64,000 bases of DNA from CAZCGA01 sp964498075 (GCA_964498075.1 CAZCGA010000005.1:37536-101535), one strand, 5' to 3'; shown: positions 23,591 through 31,947, numbered from the stretch's first letter. Notes: generated from the sequence alone by a model not told the origin. Program-made: numbers and translations.

Positions 23591-25342
23591 ATGTCTCAAC
23601 CCTACAGACTGCTTTCTACCTTCGCGCCGGTCCTCTGTGCGGCGGCATTCTGTCTCTACTCTTCACGGCTCGATCACTTCATCCGCGACCAGCTCCTCGG
23701 GGCGCTCCTCGACACCGCCCCCCAGCCTTGGCTGGAGCCTCTTGTTCTTGATCAGTTCACGTTCGACCATACCCCTGACGGGCAGGCTGGCTTCACCGTC
23801 GCCGAGGCGGCGACACTCGGCGCGCCTCGCTTCCTCATGCTTCGCAACACTCCCGTGCCGGAGAAATTTCCGGCAGTCACCGGCGGATACCTGAACACCC
23901 TGGCGGTGCCCTGGCTGATCCGAACGAACGACATTGCCATCACTCACCTGGTGCAGCACTACGGTTCCGGTCTTTACGGTTACGCTGAACCCTTTTCCGA
24001 GACACGGTGGAATCAGATGTTCAACATCGACCCCAAGAAGCGGCCTCCTGATAACCCGCTTCCGTGGGGGGGTGTGCCGAAAGACCGCATGGTTAAAATC
24101 GAAACCGTGGTCACTTCACAGAGGCCCGATCCCGTCCGAGGTTGGGTTGACAGTGCGTCGGTCGAGCCCGTCCTGTTCGACAAGGGGGGAAAAGACTTGA
24201 CGTTCATGTACCGCGGTGGTCTCTACGTTCGTGGCGGCGGGACGAACGAGCGATTTCTTGACACCACCTGGCGGCGGTTGTCGTTTGTTTCCTGGCACGA
24301 CTATGATGTTGAACTCCTGACCCATGGGGCGTTGCTTGTTATCTTCTTCGTCGCCCTCGCCGGAACCGGAGCAATCCCCCCTTCCTTGGCCTTCGGCGCC
24401 ATCGGCTACGTTGTCCTGCTCAGCCTGTTCATGCGCTTCTCGACCGTTGTGGTGGAACGGCTTCATCCGCTCTTTCTCCTCGCTGACTTTGGCTTACCGT
24501 CCGTTGCGGTTGTGGTCGCTGGCTACCGAGCGGTGGGTAGCGTCGCCACGGCGGCCCAGGGGAAGAGCTTGACCCTCGCGCGGGCGGGCGATCCACAAGT
24601 CGCCGACTTCATCTCGATCATGGCCACCGGCAATGTCCGTGGTCTGGCCGAGGACCTCATCAACGCTCAGCTCTACGACCTGGCCGAGGTACGCAACCGA
24701 CCCTTGAGCTGGTGGCGTCTCATCTTGCGCCTGCCCAAGAAGACGGCCAGCCACGATGAACAGGTCCGGATGATCCTCACCCAACTGAAAGCCGTGCTCG
24801 ACGACGCGACTGCGCTCGTTCGTTCGCACGCGGATCTCTCCAAAGCCTTCCGCGATGCCACCACCGCGGCGCAGACCGCTCACCTCGACTTCACAGTTGA
24901 ACAGCAAAAGAAAACAGCCGAGGCCAAGGAGCACCGCGCTCGCGGCGCCGAAGCAGACAAGCGAACGCGTGATGCCAAGGCCGCCGCATCACCCGCATTG
25001 TCGCCAGCCGTCGTGGCGCGCACCGAGGAACTAGAGCAAGTCACGCACGAAACCAAGCTCAGCCAGCAGCGCCGTGAGAAGGCCGAGGCCGAAGCGGCCA
25101 TTGAGAAGTTCAAACCGAAGGCACCGCCGCCGCCGGTTGATCTGAAGCAGCAGGAGCAGGACCGGATGCGCCAGAAGGCTGCCATAGAACAGGCGAAGAG
25201 CGCGGGTCGAGATGTCATTCTCAAAGCGAGACAAGCTGATCTCGCCGACGCCATCGCCGCGGGCCACGATGAAAACTCCGACGAGTACAAACGCCGGCGC
25301 AATCGTTGGGACCGCATTCTTGAGGCAGAGATCGAGAAGTGA
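23591..25342 (+). CDS. Large membrane protein with coiled-coil C-terminus, function unknown
   Basis: A 583-residue protein starting MSQPYRLLSTFAPVLCAAAF. It has an N-terminal membrane helix (about 8-28), a long extracytoplasmic domain (about 30-240), three or four membrane helices (about 245-320: LLVIFFVALAGTGAIPPSL, AIGYVVLLSLFMRF, FGLPSVAVVVAGY) and a cytoplasmic tail. The tail has LPKKTASHDEQVRMILTQLK and a highly charged helix (EAEAAIEKFKPKAPPPPVD, and so on). A TMEM43-like layout (membrane helix, large outer domain, C-terminal membrane cluster) is possible but not certain. It could be an envelope or mating-associated component. The gene ends just before the hairpin at 25372. Confidence 0.65.
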   Translation: MSQPYRLLSTFAPVLCAAAFCLYSSRLDHFIRDQLLGALLDTAPQPWLEPLVLDQFTFDHTPDGQAGFTVAEAATLGAPRFLMLRNTPVPEKFPAVTGGYLNTLAVPWLIRTNDIAITHLVQHYGSGLYGYAEPFSETRWNQMFNIDPKKRPPDNPLPWGGVPKDRMVKIETVVTSQRPDPVRGWVDSASVEPVLFDKGGKDLTFMYRGGLYVRGGGTNERFLDTTWRRLSFVSWHDYDVELLTHGALLVIFFVALAGTGAIPPSLAFGAIGYVVLLSLFMRFSTVVVERLHPLFLLADFGLPSVAVVVAGYRAVGSVATAAQGKSLTLARAGDPQVADFISIMATGNVRGLAEDLINAQLYDLAEVRNRPLSWWRLILRLPKKTASHDEQVRMILTQLKAVLDDATALVRSHADLSKAFRDATTAAQTAHLDFTVEQQKKTAEAKEHRARGAEADKRTRDAKAAASPALSPAVVARTEELEQVTHETKLSQQRREKAEAEAAIEKFKPKAPPPPVDLKQQEQDRMRQKAAIEQAKSAGRDVILKARQADLADAIAAGHDENSDEYKRRRNRWDRILEAEIEK

Positions 25343-25371
25343 GGCCATTGAACCGGCCCCCGAATGGAGAA

Positions 25372-25407
25372 GAGCGCCGTCCAGGTGGGAAACCCGAATC
25401 GGCGCTC
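25372..25407. terminator. Bidirectional hairpin, copy 2
   Basis: GAGCGCCG and CGGCGCTC with an inner imperfect stem, closely related to 23012-23045, between the convergent genes 23591-25342 and 25432-25650. A more diverged third version may exist near 18732-18776. Confidence 0.6.
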
Positions 25408-25431
25408 AGTGTTGGCGTGAAGCTTCGCGCT

Positions 25432-25650
25432 TCACGCATGCCCGGCCGCCTCACGCGGATGTAGCTCGAGACGCACCAGCAAGTCATAGTCCCTCAGCTC
25501 CTCGCTCACAGCTTCCAGCAAGCCGATCGTCGACGCCGCCACCGCCCGCGAAGCCTCAATGTCGCCGTAAGCGGCGTTTAGCTTCCGTTCGTGCTCTGTA
25601 GCCCACTGCGCCGTGATCACCGCAAGCCGGCGGATGAATGTAGCCTCCAT
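25432..25650 (-). CDS. Small helical hypothetical protein
   Basis: A 72-residue protein starting MEATFIRRLAVITAQWATEH. It is one or two helices with a possible coiled coil (LLEAVSEELRDYDLLVRLEL) and ends PREAAGHA. Like the gene at 23068-23394, it is divergent from a large plus-strand gene and ends at a GAGCGCCG hairpin. A TCCCGAC/GTCGGGA hairpin lies upstream at 25684-25702. No family recognised. Confidence 0.55.
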   Translation of the reverse strand: MEATFIRRLAVITAQWATEHERKLNAAYGDIEASRAVAASTIGLLEAVSEELRDYDLLVRLELHPREAAGHA

Positions 25651-25749
25651 TTGTTGTCGTCGCCGATCTCGACCCGCATTCGGTCCCGACGAGATGTCGG
25701 GATCGTGCTCGGCCGGTCTGCTCGGCGAACCTTGGGAAGGAACTTCTAA

Positions 25750-25785
25750 TTGCCGGCGTGCTGTGCTCTAGTGTTACGCCGGCAA
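25750..25785. promoter_or_regulatory. Inverted repeat upstream of the coupling-protein gene
   Basis: TTGCCGGCG (25750-25758) and CGCCGGCAA (25777-25785) pair perfectly around an 18-base centre containing TGTGCTCTAGT. The same TGTGCTCTAGT occurs at about 23500 upstream of the other large gene. It could be an operator, or part of an oriT given the neighbouring mobilization genes. Confidence 0.5.
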
Positions 25786-25837
25786 GAGAACCGGTCACCC
25801 TACACCTAAACTGGTCACATTGTCAAATGGCTGAGCA

Positions 25838-27703
25838 ATGACCCGTCCCCTCTTCGTCGGCTTCACCGACGACCGTGAGCACCCGACTGACGAGCCCGCA
25901 CGATTGCCCACGGTGCGCGTCCATCTCACCGAGGAGGAGCGCGCCACGGGTATGCACGTCATCGGTGCACCGGGCACGGGCAAGAGTAAGTTTCTAGAGC
26001 ACTGCATCCGCCAGGACATACGCGAGGGCCGCGGTGTGTGCGTCATCGATCCGCACGGCGAACTCTACGACGAGGTGTTGAAGTGGTGCGCCTACGTTCG
26101 CCCCCACCGCGAGATCATCCCGTTGAACCTGTCCGAGGGTCAGCACGTCATCGGCTTCAACGCGTTTGCCTCTGACGGCGCCGGCGACGTGCACGCCAGC
26201 GTCAATCGCAACATCGAGGCCACGGTTAAGGGCTGGGGCATCAAGGACACGGACGAGACGCCGACTCTAGAGCGGATTCTCCGCTGTATCTACCACGCCA
26301 TCACCGAGAACAAGCTCACGATCGCCGAGGCGCGTCACTTGCTCTTCGACAACGACCAGGTGCGCGACTACCTCACCGGCAACATCAGCGATGACGTCAT
26401 CCGCGCCGAATGGCGCGAGCTCGCAGCAGCGTCCAGTCGCGATCGCCGCGAAGAATTCCGCTCCACGAAAAATAAACTACTCCGTTTTCTGACGGCGCGT
26501 TCGGTGCTCCGCTTCCTGTCACTCACGGAGAGCATCGACCTCAGGCGCATCATGGACGAAGGCGCCGTGTTGCTCGTCCGACTCGGCTTGAAGAAGCACA
26601 CACTCGACGCCATGGACGCGCGGTTGTTCGGTGCCTTGCTCGTTTCGAAATTCTTCGACGTGGCCCGGGACCGAGGCGGACTCGGACAACCGAAGCCGCG
26701 GCCGTTCTACCTCTACTGCGACGAGTTCCAGAACTTCGTCAGCCCCGACGTGGCCGAGATCCTACCCCAAGGCCGCAAGTTTGGTTTGTCCTTAATCCTG
26801 GCCCACCAGTTTCTCGGCCAGCTCAACGCGGAAGACGCCCGGCTTGTCGAAGCGGTCATGGCTGCCGCGAGAACCAAGGTCGTGTTCGGCGGCTTGAGCT
26901 ACGCCGACGCAACCGCCATGGTCAATGAAATCTTCGCCGGGCAGATCGACTACCATGAAGTCAAGCGCATCGAGTACACCACGCAATTCTGGCCGGTGTA
27001 CGGCCGCGAGACCGTGACCACCAAAAGCACAACCCGCGGCGGCGCCCATCTCGAAAGCGATACCGAGACTGACGCCACCAGCTCGACCTTCAGTCACCAG
27101 GACGGGCTCAGCACGCCGGACTTTCCCGGTGTCGGGATCGGCACCCGAACCGCCGCCGACGTCGCCGGCGGCGGTGACGTGCACAGCGCCGGCCACACCA
27201 CCGCCGATCAAACGAACTGGACCGAAGGTGAGACGGTGGCCGACGTCCCCTTCTATTACCAAGAGCGGCACGACGTGCCGGAAAAAGAATACTGGACGAG
27301 CGAGGAACAGAAAGAACGGCTGGCGCACGTCCTCATGCTGCAGCTCACTCGCAACTGCTTTGTGAAACCCCGCGACGGCCGCACCGTGCCCGTGCTCGTG
27401 CCGATGGTGAAGCCCTACCCTCTGCCCGTCGCTTCTGTGCTCGACTACGAAGCGGAACAAGCCACCAAGGCCGGCGCTATCACACCGGCGCAGGCCGACG
27501 CTATCACCACCGAGCGCACCAAGCAGCTTGAGCACCAGGCGCGCGAATTTGCCGCACACGGGCCGATTCCCGTACACTCTAAGGACGATGAACCACAACA
27601 GCCAACCACCAAGCCAACAAAACGCATCCGGCCAAGCCCCACCCTCAAACCAGCCACCCGCAAGGCGAAGCCTCCCGAAGGGTCGGACGGGGCGGAAGGA
27701 TAA
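25838..27703 (+). CDS. VirD4/TraD-like type IV coupling ATPase
   Basis: A 621-residue ATPase. It has the Walker A motif GAPGTGKS (43-50) and the Walker B-type segment YLYCDEFQNF (about 287-296). It continues with GLSLILAHQFLGQL and VEAVMAAARTKVVFGGL, the sensor-like region of the VirD4 / TraG / HerA group of T4SS coupling proteins. There is no N-terminal membrane helix, so it belongs to the soluble type. The C-terminal 200 residues are polar and disordered, ending in a Lys/Pro-rich tail. It would hand DNA to a conjugation channel and thread it. It overlaps the next gene by 116 bases, a strong sign of an operon. No channel genes are visible nearby. Confidence 0.88.
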   Translation: MTRPLFVGFTDDREHPTDEPARLPTVRVHLTEEERATGMHVIGAPGTGKSKFLEHCIRQDIREGRGVCVIDPHGELYDEVLKWCAYVRPHREIIPLNLSEGQHVIGFNAFASDGAGDVHASVNRNIEATVKGWGIKDTDETPTLERILRCIYHAITENKLTIAEARHLLFDNDQVRDYLTGNISDDVIRAEWRELAAASSRDRREEFRSTKNKLLRFLTARSVLRFLSLTESIDLRRIMDEGAVLLVRLGLKKHTLDAMDARLFGALLVSKFFDVARDRGGLGQPKPRPFYLYCDEFQNFVSPDVAEILPQGRKFGLSLILAHQFLGQLNAEDARLVEAVMAAARTKVVFGGLSYADATAMVNEIFAGQIDYHEVKRIEYTTQFWPVYGRETVTTKSTTRGGAHLESDTETDATSSTFSHQDGLSTPDFPGVGIGTRTAADVAGGGDVHSAGHTTADQTNWTEGETVADVPFYYQERHDVPEKEYWTSEEQKERLAHVLMLQLTRNCFVKPRDGRTVPVLVPMVKPYPLPVASVLDYEAEQATKAGAITPAQADAITTERTKQLEHQAREFAAHGPIPVHSKDDEPQQPTTKPTKRIRPSPTLKPATRKAKPPEGSDGAEG

Positions 27704-28724
27704 GCGCGATCGCACGCGTTCGAGCGGCAACATCTCGGTTGAAATCACCGAGCGCGACATCGCGATTCTCCGACTGATCGACAAGCACCGCCTGGTGAAC
27801 GGCCAGCAGCTCTGTGCCGTGCTTGCCTGTGACAACAACCCGCGAGCATTCGCGCGTCGCTTGGCAACCCTCTTTCACGCCGGTGTCATCGATCGGCCGC
27901 CCGCGCAATTCCGTGGCGGCCAGCCGTCGCGTTCATACGTCTATGCGGTCGGTCCGCGAGGCCGACAAGAACTCAATCGCCTCGACGGCACCCCTCAGCG
28001 CGGCAAGCGTGACACACGGGCCGAGAACGACCGCTTGAAACTCCACTTCATCGAGCACGAGACGGCCACCGCCGAAACCGCGCTCGCTTTTCAGCTCGCC
28101 ACCGAGCGCCAGGGTTGGACGTTCGAGCTTGCCCTGGACGACGAAATCCCCGCCGCCACCGGCCTGCCGCCTGTGGTGGACATCAGCTTCATGCGCGACG
28201 TGAAAGAACGTCTACCGCTTTGCCCGGACGCCCACGTTGTCATCGACGCCGGCGACGGGGCGCGACGTGCCTACTTCATCGAGGTGGACTTGGGCACCGA
28301 GCCCCAGATCCGCTGGAACCTGCGCACGTCCTCAATCTTGCGGAAGGTCATCGCCTACTGGCAGTTGAACTTCTGGAACCCGTCGCCGGTCGATGGTGTG
28401 ATCTTCCTTACCACGACACACCAACGGATCGCCAACATGATCGATGTCGTCCGCCGCGTCGATCCGAAGAAGAAGGGCAGCCACTTCTTTCACTTCGGAC
28501 TGCTCGCGCACTGCCGCATCGACAACCACGCCGCCCTTTTCTACGAGCCTCTCTTCCGCTCCGCGAAGATCGGCTACGACAACCCGCGCCCGCTCTTCCT
28601 CGACGAGTGCCCGAAGTGCCACCAGCTCATCGACCCGGCGAACGAGCCGCACGAGATCAGGAACGCGGATGCGGACGGCGGGCCCGTCTCCGTCCACACC
28701 AACTGTCCCGGACTCCACTCGTAG
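27588..28724 (+). CDS. Replication-relaxation family protein (mobilization-associated)
   Basis: A 378-residue protein starting MNHNSQPPSQQNASGQ. After a disordered Pro/Gln/Arg N-terminus comes a winged-helix segment (ERDIAILRLIDKHRLVNGQQ, VLACDNNPRAFARRLATLFH), then KLHFIEHETATAETALAFQL and an alpha/beta part with YFIEVDLGTEPQIRWNLR. This order is that of replication-relaxation (PF13814-type) proteins, found beside coupling ATPases in conjugative and mobilizable elements. It ends in a zinc knuckle (CPKCHQL...HTNC) like three small proteins of this island. The start codon lies inside the coupling ATPase gene. Whether it nicks DNA is unknown. Confidence 0.8.
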   Translation: MNHNSQPPSQQNASGQAPPSNQPPARRSLPKGRTGRKDKRDRTRSSGNISVEITERDIAILRLIDKHRLVNGQQLCAVLACDNNPRAFARRLATLFHAGVIDRPPAQFRGGQPSRSYVYAVGPRGRQELNRLDGTPQRGKRDTRAENDRLKLHFIEHETATAETALAFQLATERQGWTFELALDDEIPAATGLPPVVDISFMRDVKERLPLCPDAHVVIDAGDGARRAYFIEVDLGTEPQIRWNLRTSSILRKVIAYWQLNFWNPSPVDGVIFLTTTHQRIANMIDVVRRVDPKKKGSHFFHFGLLAHCRIDNHAALFYEPLFRSAKIGYDNPRPLFLDECPKCHQLIDPANEPHEIRNADADGGPVSVHTNCPGLHS

Positions 28725-28948
28725 GAAATCCGGAGAGTTCATGACTCGATATCCACTGCCCGACTTTTCGAAATCGCGGTACACTCCCTTCAGACCAGCC
28801 AACGCCGATTGCCGGTCTTCGTGGATTTGACCTAGGTTCCGCCAGGCAGGCGGCTGCGAAGACGGACCTTCCAGGCTTCGAGGTTGGCCCGGACTTCCAG
28901 CCGTCATCAATCTCGAAGCCGGTGACGGCAGCCCGTTAAGGAGGGTGG

Positions 28949-29293
28949 ATGTTTCGGCAATCGCCACGCTGGTTTCGCCTAGTCAACAACGGCAGCCGCG
29001 AAGCCGTGTCGTCAGACGCGGTCCTGCCCAAGCGGCGCAACGATGATTTTTCCTCAAACACTCACATGCAGCTCGCCGATCTACAAAACGACACACCAGG
29101 AGCCCGCAGGAGCGATTGTTCGGAAGCGGTGAAGGTCAATGCCTTCACCGACGATCAGGCTTTTTCGGCGTCAGCGGCGTTCACCCTCTTCGCGCAAGAG
29201 CTGGCCTACTACCGCGCTGACGCGGTGTATCTGCCTGTGGAGAAGTGCGCTGCGCGGTGCGCGAAGTTGTCCGCGCTCCTCACGGACAGGTAG
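28949..29293 (+). CDS. Hypothetical protein
   Basis: A 114-residue protein starting MFRQSPRWFRLVNNGSRE with a strong ribosome site AAGGAGG at 28938-28944. A start at MQLADLQNDT is the alternative. The C-terminal half is helical (TLFAQELAYYRADAVYLPVE). No signal peptide, no known domain. It lies between the mobilization pair and the toxin-antitoxin genes. The 224 bases before it (28725-28948) show no gene. Confidence 0.55.
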   Translation: MFRQSPRWFRLVNNGSREAVSSDAVLPKRRNDDFSSNTHMQLADLQNDTPGARRSDCSEAVKVNAFTDDQAFSASAAFTLFAQELAYYRADAVYLPVEKCAARCAKLSALLTDR

Positions 29294-29348
29294 CGCAGGG
29301 GGTACTCTCGTTGGTATGAAGAAGCATCGCAGAATTCCAGGAGGCACT

Positions 29349-29585
29349 ATGGTCAAGACGGTCAGGGCCACCTATACGGCCGGAACGCTCGCTCTCGCCG
29401 AGCCACTGCCCCTTCCCGACGGTGAGACGGTTGACGTCACCGTGACGACGCCTGCTGGTGCCGAACGGGCGGATGAGGCCATTGGAGCGACCTCCGGCGC
29501 GTGGGCCGACCTGCTCGACTGCGAAGCGTTTGAGCGCAGCATTTACGAGCGGCGGCACCCCCACCGATCTTCTACGTTGCGTTGA
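29349..29585 (+). CDS. AF2212-like (DUF104) antitoxin without partner toxin
   Basis: A 78-residue protein. MVKTVRATYTAGTLALAEPL with LPDGETVDVTV is the beta-strand dimerization fold of AF2212/DUF104 antitoxins, which normally pair with a downstream PIN-domain (VapC-like) ribonuclease. The C-terminus (LLDCEAFERSIYERRHPHR) is the toxin-binding tail. The ribosome site is AGGAGG at 29339-29344. No PIN gene follows: the next coding sequence is a ParD-type antitoxin under its own promoter. It is therefore an orphan antitoxin or a remnant of a VapBC-type pair. Confidence 0.7.
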   Translation: MVKTVRATYTAGTLALAEPLPLPDGETVDVTVTTPAGAERADEAIGATSGAWADLLDCEAFERSIYERRHPHRSSTLR

Positions 29586-29625
29586 GCTGGGGCCACCGCC
29601 GCGCGCAACAATTTATGCACCATTT

Positions 29626-29654
29626 TTGACCGTTTCTTGGCAGCGTGCTATGCT
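29626..29654 (+). promoter_or_regulatory. Promoter for the ParD/ParE-type operon
   Basis: TTGACC (29626-29631) and TATGCT (29649-29654) with an exact 17-base spacer, 9 bases before the ATG at 29663. The closeness to the start codon suggests a short leader, with autoregulation by the antitoxin. Confidence 0.6.
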
Positions 29655-29662
29655 GCTATTCG

Positions 29663-29959
29663 ATGAAAAAGACCAAAGTCTCTACCATGAATTTTTCCCT
29701 TCCCGCTCCGCTCCGCGAGCAGCTCGACAAGAAGGTGCAGCGTCTCGGAGCCTACAGCTCGACGAGCGAATACTTGCGTGAACTCGTCCGCCGCGATCTC
29801 GCCCGCGACGCGCTCACCCAGCTCGACGCGCTCATCACAGAAGGCATGAACTCTGGTCCCGCCGTGCGGGTCACCCCCGAATGGTGGAAGGAGCGCCACG
29901 CTGCACTCGCCCACCATCGTCGCGCGCGCGCGAAGACGCGACAACGCAAACGCGCGTGA
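29663..29959 (+). CDS. ParD-like ribbon-helix-helix antitoxin
   Basis: A 98-residue protein starting MKKTKVSTMNFSLP. MNFSLPAPLREQLDKKV and YSSTSEYLRELVRRDLARDA form the ribbon-helix-helix DNA-binding domain of ParD antitoxins. The C-terminus is Arg/Lys-rich, binds the toxin and ends RQRKRA. A later start at MNFSLP (29687) is possible. The toxin gene overlaps its stop by four bases. It should repress its own promoter at 29626-29654. Confidence 0.85.
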   Translation: MKKTKVSTMNFSLPAPLREQLDKKVQRLGAYSSTSEYLRELVRRDLARDALTQLDALITEGMNSGPAVRVTPEWWKERHAALAHHRRARAKTRQRKRA

Positions 29960-30264
29960 CCCTTGAACTCGTCATCACACCGCAGGCGCAGGCAGACATC
30001 GACGAGTACGCCGCCCATCTCGATGACCGCAACCCCGAGGCGGGGACTCGATTCCTCCACGAGCTGAACCACATTTTCGACCGTCTCATCACCTTCCCCG
30101 CGTTCGGCCAACCTTCCTCAACCGCGAACCACCCCGAGCTGCGGCGGGCTGTCCTGCCTACGTTCCCGATCTCTGTTTTCTACCAACCAACCACGACCGC
30201 GATCATCGTCGCACGGGTCATACACCATGCCCGCAACCTTCCGCCGCTCCTCGACGATTTCTAG
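29956..30264 (+). CDS. ParE-like toxin
   Basis: A 102-residue protein with GTG start overlapping the stop of the antitoxin (GTGA). LELVITPQAQADIDEYAAHL, NPEAGTRFLHELNHIFDRLI, FPAFGQPS, LRRAVLPTFPISVFYQ and ARVIHHARNLPPLL are the standard ParE/RelE blocks in order. ParE toxins poison DNA gyrase; some relatives are ribosome-dependent RNases. The pair probably stabilises the island. Confidence 0.88.
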   Translation: MTLELVITPQAQADIDEYAAHLDDRNPEAGTRFLHELNHIFDRLITFPAFGQPSSTANHPELRRAVLPTFPISVFYQPTTTAIIVARVIHHARNLPPLLDDF

Positions 30265-30352
30265 GCGTCGGCCAGAACGGCCGAGAACGACGCGGCGCCG
30301 TTTCGCCGCCGTCCTCGACACTCGGTGCACCGGCGCGCTACGCTGAGCATCT

Positions 30353-30667
30353 ATGCGGAAAGCTGGCACTTCCACACCTGTGAAACGCGCCACTGCGCGC
30401 CAAGCAACGGCCCGCTGGACCGAGTATGTCCGGCCACGTACCGGTTACACGGCGGTCTTCGACCCCGCTGAAGAAGGTGGCTACGTTGTCTGGATCCCGG
30501 CGCTCAGCATCGCCACACAAGGTGAAGATCTCGACGATGCTCGATCGATGGCCGAAGATGCGATCCGTGGCTACCTCGCGTGCTTGCGCAAACACGGCGA
30601 GGAAATTCCGATCGAGCGCGATGATCCGGTGATCGCGCGCATCGCCGTCAGCCTGACTCGCGTCTGA
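30353..30667 (+). CDS. HicB-like antitoxin without HicA
   Basis: A 104-residue protein. YTAVFDPAEEGGYVVWIPAL, GEDLDDARSMAEDAIRGYL and the final hydrophobic strand match the HicB-like partial RNase H fold. There is a basic N-terminal extension (TPVKRATARQATARW). HicB usually follows or precedes a short HicA mRNA interferase; no HicA-like frame lies in the 88 bases upstream or the gap downstream. It is an orphan, or acts with another protein. Confidence 0.75.
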   Translation: MRKAGTSTPVKRATARQATARWTEYVRPRTGYTAVFDPAEEGGYVVWIPALSIATQGEDLDDARSMAEDAIRGYLACLRKHGEEIPIERDDPVIARIAVSLTRV

Positions 30668-30731
30668 GCCGCCTCCCCAACTGCACAGCCACCACCACCG
30701 TCCGCGCACTCAACTGGGCCGGCGACCCAAC

Positions 30732-31184
30732 TCAGCTCTCTTCTCGACCACGAGACGCTTTCAGGTTGTACGCCTTGCGCCCGCAACGAGTGCAGGCCCA
30801 CACGTGTAGCGCCGGAAGTCCAAAGAGCTCGCCCAACTTTTCCCGCAGAACGAACGCATGCGGATGGCCCACCTTGCCCCGACACCAGCGCCGGGTGTTG
30901 CGCCGCACGCGTCGGCTGGCGCGGCCGGGAACGTGATCGCTGACCATTCTCATGCCGGACTCCGCGGCGAGTCCCGTTGCGCACCGAACATCCCGACCGA
31001 CCCCGCCGGGCGCAGTGTCCGTCAGCTCCACTTCGCCAAGCACCGACGTGACGACACGACGGGCTTTCACTCGTCGCTCCTTGCTGCTGGCGTGTTTGGC
31101 GATTGCTTTCGGTCCCCAGTACGCCCCGTTTCCGTGCTTCGCGCCAGCGTGCTCGGTTTGGCGACCTCGAATGTTCCAAGCCAT
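30732..31184 (-). CDS. Hypothetical protein with C-terminal zinc ribbon
   Basis: A 150-residue basic protein starting MAWNIRGRQTEHAGAKHGNG. YWGPKAIAKHASSKERRVKA is very basic and could bind nucleic acid. Near the C-terminus VWACTRCGRKAYNL has one CxxC. The middle has GVGRDVRCATG. No known family. It is convergent with the HicB-like gene, which ends 64 bases away. Confidence that it is coding is moderate, because the plus strand is also open here. Confidence 0.5.
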   Translation of the reverse strand: MAWNIRGRQTEHAGAKHGNGAYWGPKAIAKHASSKERRVKARRVVTSVLGEVELTDTAPGGVGRDVRCATGLAAESGMRMVSDHVPGRASRRVRRNTRRWCRGKVGHPHAFVLREKLGELFGLPALHVWACTRCGRKAYNLKASRGREES

Positions 31185-31323
31185 TTCTGCATCCTACCAC
31201 GGGCGTCAGTGCCCTTCACAGATTTCTGATTCTGCTGTTCACTGTAGCTGCCCCACTAGGCCGCCGGCTACCCGTCGGCGTTCGCACCCACCATCACCCA
31301 ACAGCGTGAAAGGAGGACAGCCC

Positions 31324-31521
31324 ATGAAGGGAAAACGTCCCGACTACACCGTCAGCACCGTGGTGCAGACGGACAGCGGGGACCGCTGGCGCGAGATCGG
31401 CGTAGCCTTCACCAGCGACAAGGGAAACACGATCACCGTGCTCCTCGATGCGCTGCCGGCGAACGGCAAGCTCGTACTCAGCCCGCCCAAGCCATCCCGC
31501 GCTTCAACACCGGTGAGCTGA
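31324..31521 (+). CDS. Small hypothetical protein
   Basis: A 65-residue protein starting MKGKRPDYTVSTVVQTDSGD, with ribosome site AAAGGAGG. A beta-rich core (RWREIGVAFTSDKGNTITVL, ALPANGKLVLSPP) suggests a small single-domain protein; similar short genes occur beside DUF2958 and RadC genes in plasmids. A perfect 11-base stem follows at 31544-31576. Function unknown. Confidence 0.65.
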   Translation: MKGKRPDYTVSTVVQTDSGDRWREIGVAFTSDKGNTITVLLDALPANGKLVLSPPKPSRASTPVS

Positions 31522-31543
31522 ACGCTCGCCGCACCCCAACGCC

Positions 31544-31576
31544 AACGAGCGGAGTTCCCCAAGGGCTCCGCTCGTT
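31544..31576 (+). terminator. Hairpin between two small backbone genes
   Basis: AACGAGCGGAG and CTCCGCTCGTT form a perfect 11-base stem around TTCCCCAAGGG, followed by CTCACCCTTCC. Terminator or attenuator. Confidence 0.6.
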
Positions 31577-31653
31577 CTCACCCTTCCCCGCGGCCGGACG
31601 CGACGTCGACACGCCGTCGACGCCGATCGCCCCGCCGCGCAAGGAGGGTGAGC

Positions 31654-31947
31654 ATGCAACTGCTCACCGAGAAAATCGCGAAACGCTTGCCACCCCTCTA
31701 CAGCCAGGAGGAGCAAGGCGAGAACGCGATCGCCGTCGTAAAGTTCTTCACACCCTTGAGTACCTGGAGGTGGTACGCTTCCGAGTACGATCCTGAACAA
31801 CGCCTCTGCTTCGGTGTCGTGGTCGGGTACGAGCGCGAATACGGCTACTTCTCGCTCGAGGAACTCGAAGCCATCCGCGGCCCGGGCGGTATCACCATCG
31901 AACGCGACCTCTACTGGAAGTCGCGGCCGCTCAAGGAGTGCCGCTGA
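31654..31947 (+). CDS. DUF2958 protein
   Basis: A 97-residue protein starting MQLLTEKIAKRLPPLYSQEE, with ribosome site AGGAGGG. NAIAVVKFFTPLSTWRWYAS, CFGVVVGYEREYGYFSLEEL and ERDLYWKSRPL are typical of DUF2958, a small family common on conjugative plasmids and integrative elements, of unknown biochemical role. Its stop overlaps the start of radC (TGATG), so the two are translationally coupled. Confidence 0.85.
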   Translation: MQLLTEKIAKRLPPLYSQEEQGENAIAVVKFFTPLSTWRWYASEYDPEQRLCFGVVVGYEREYGYFSLEELEAIRGPGGITIERDLYWKSRPLKECR

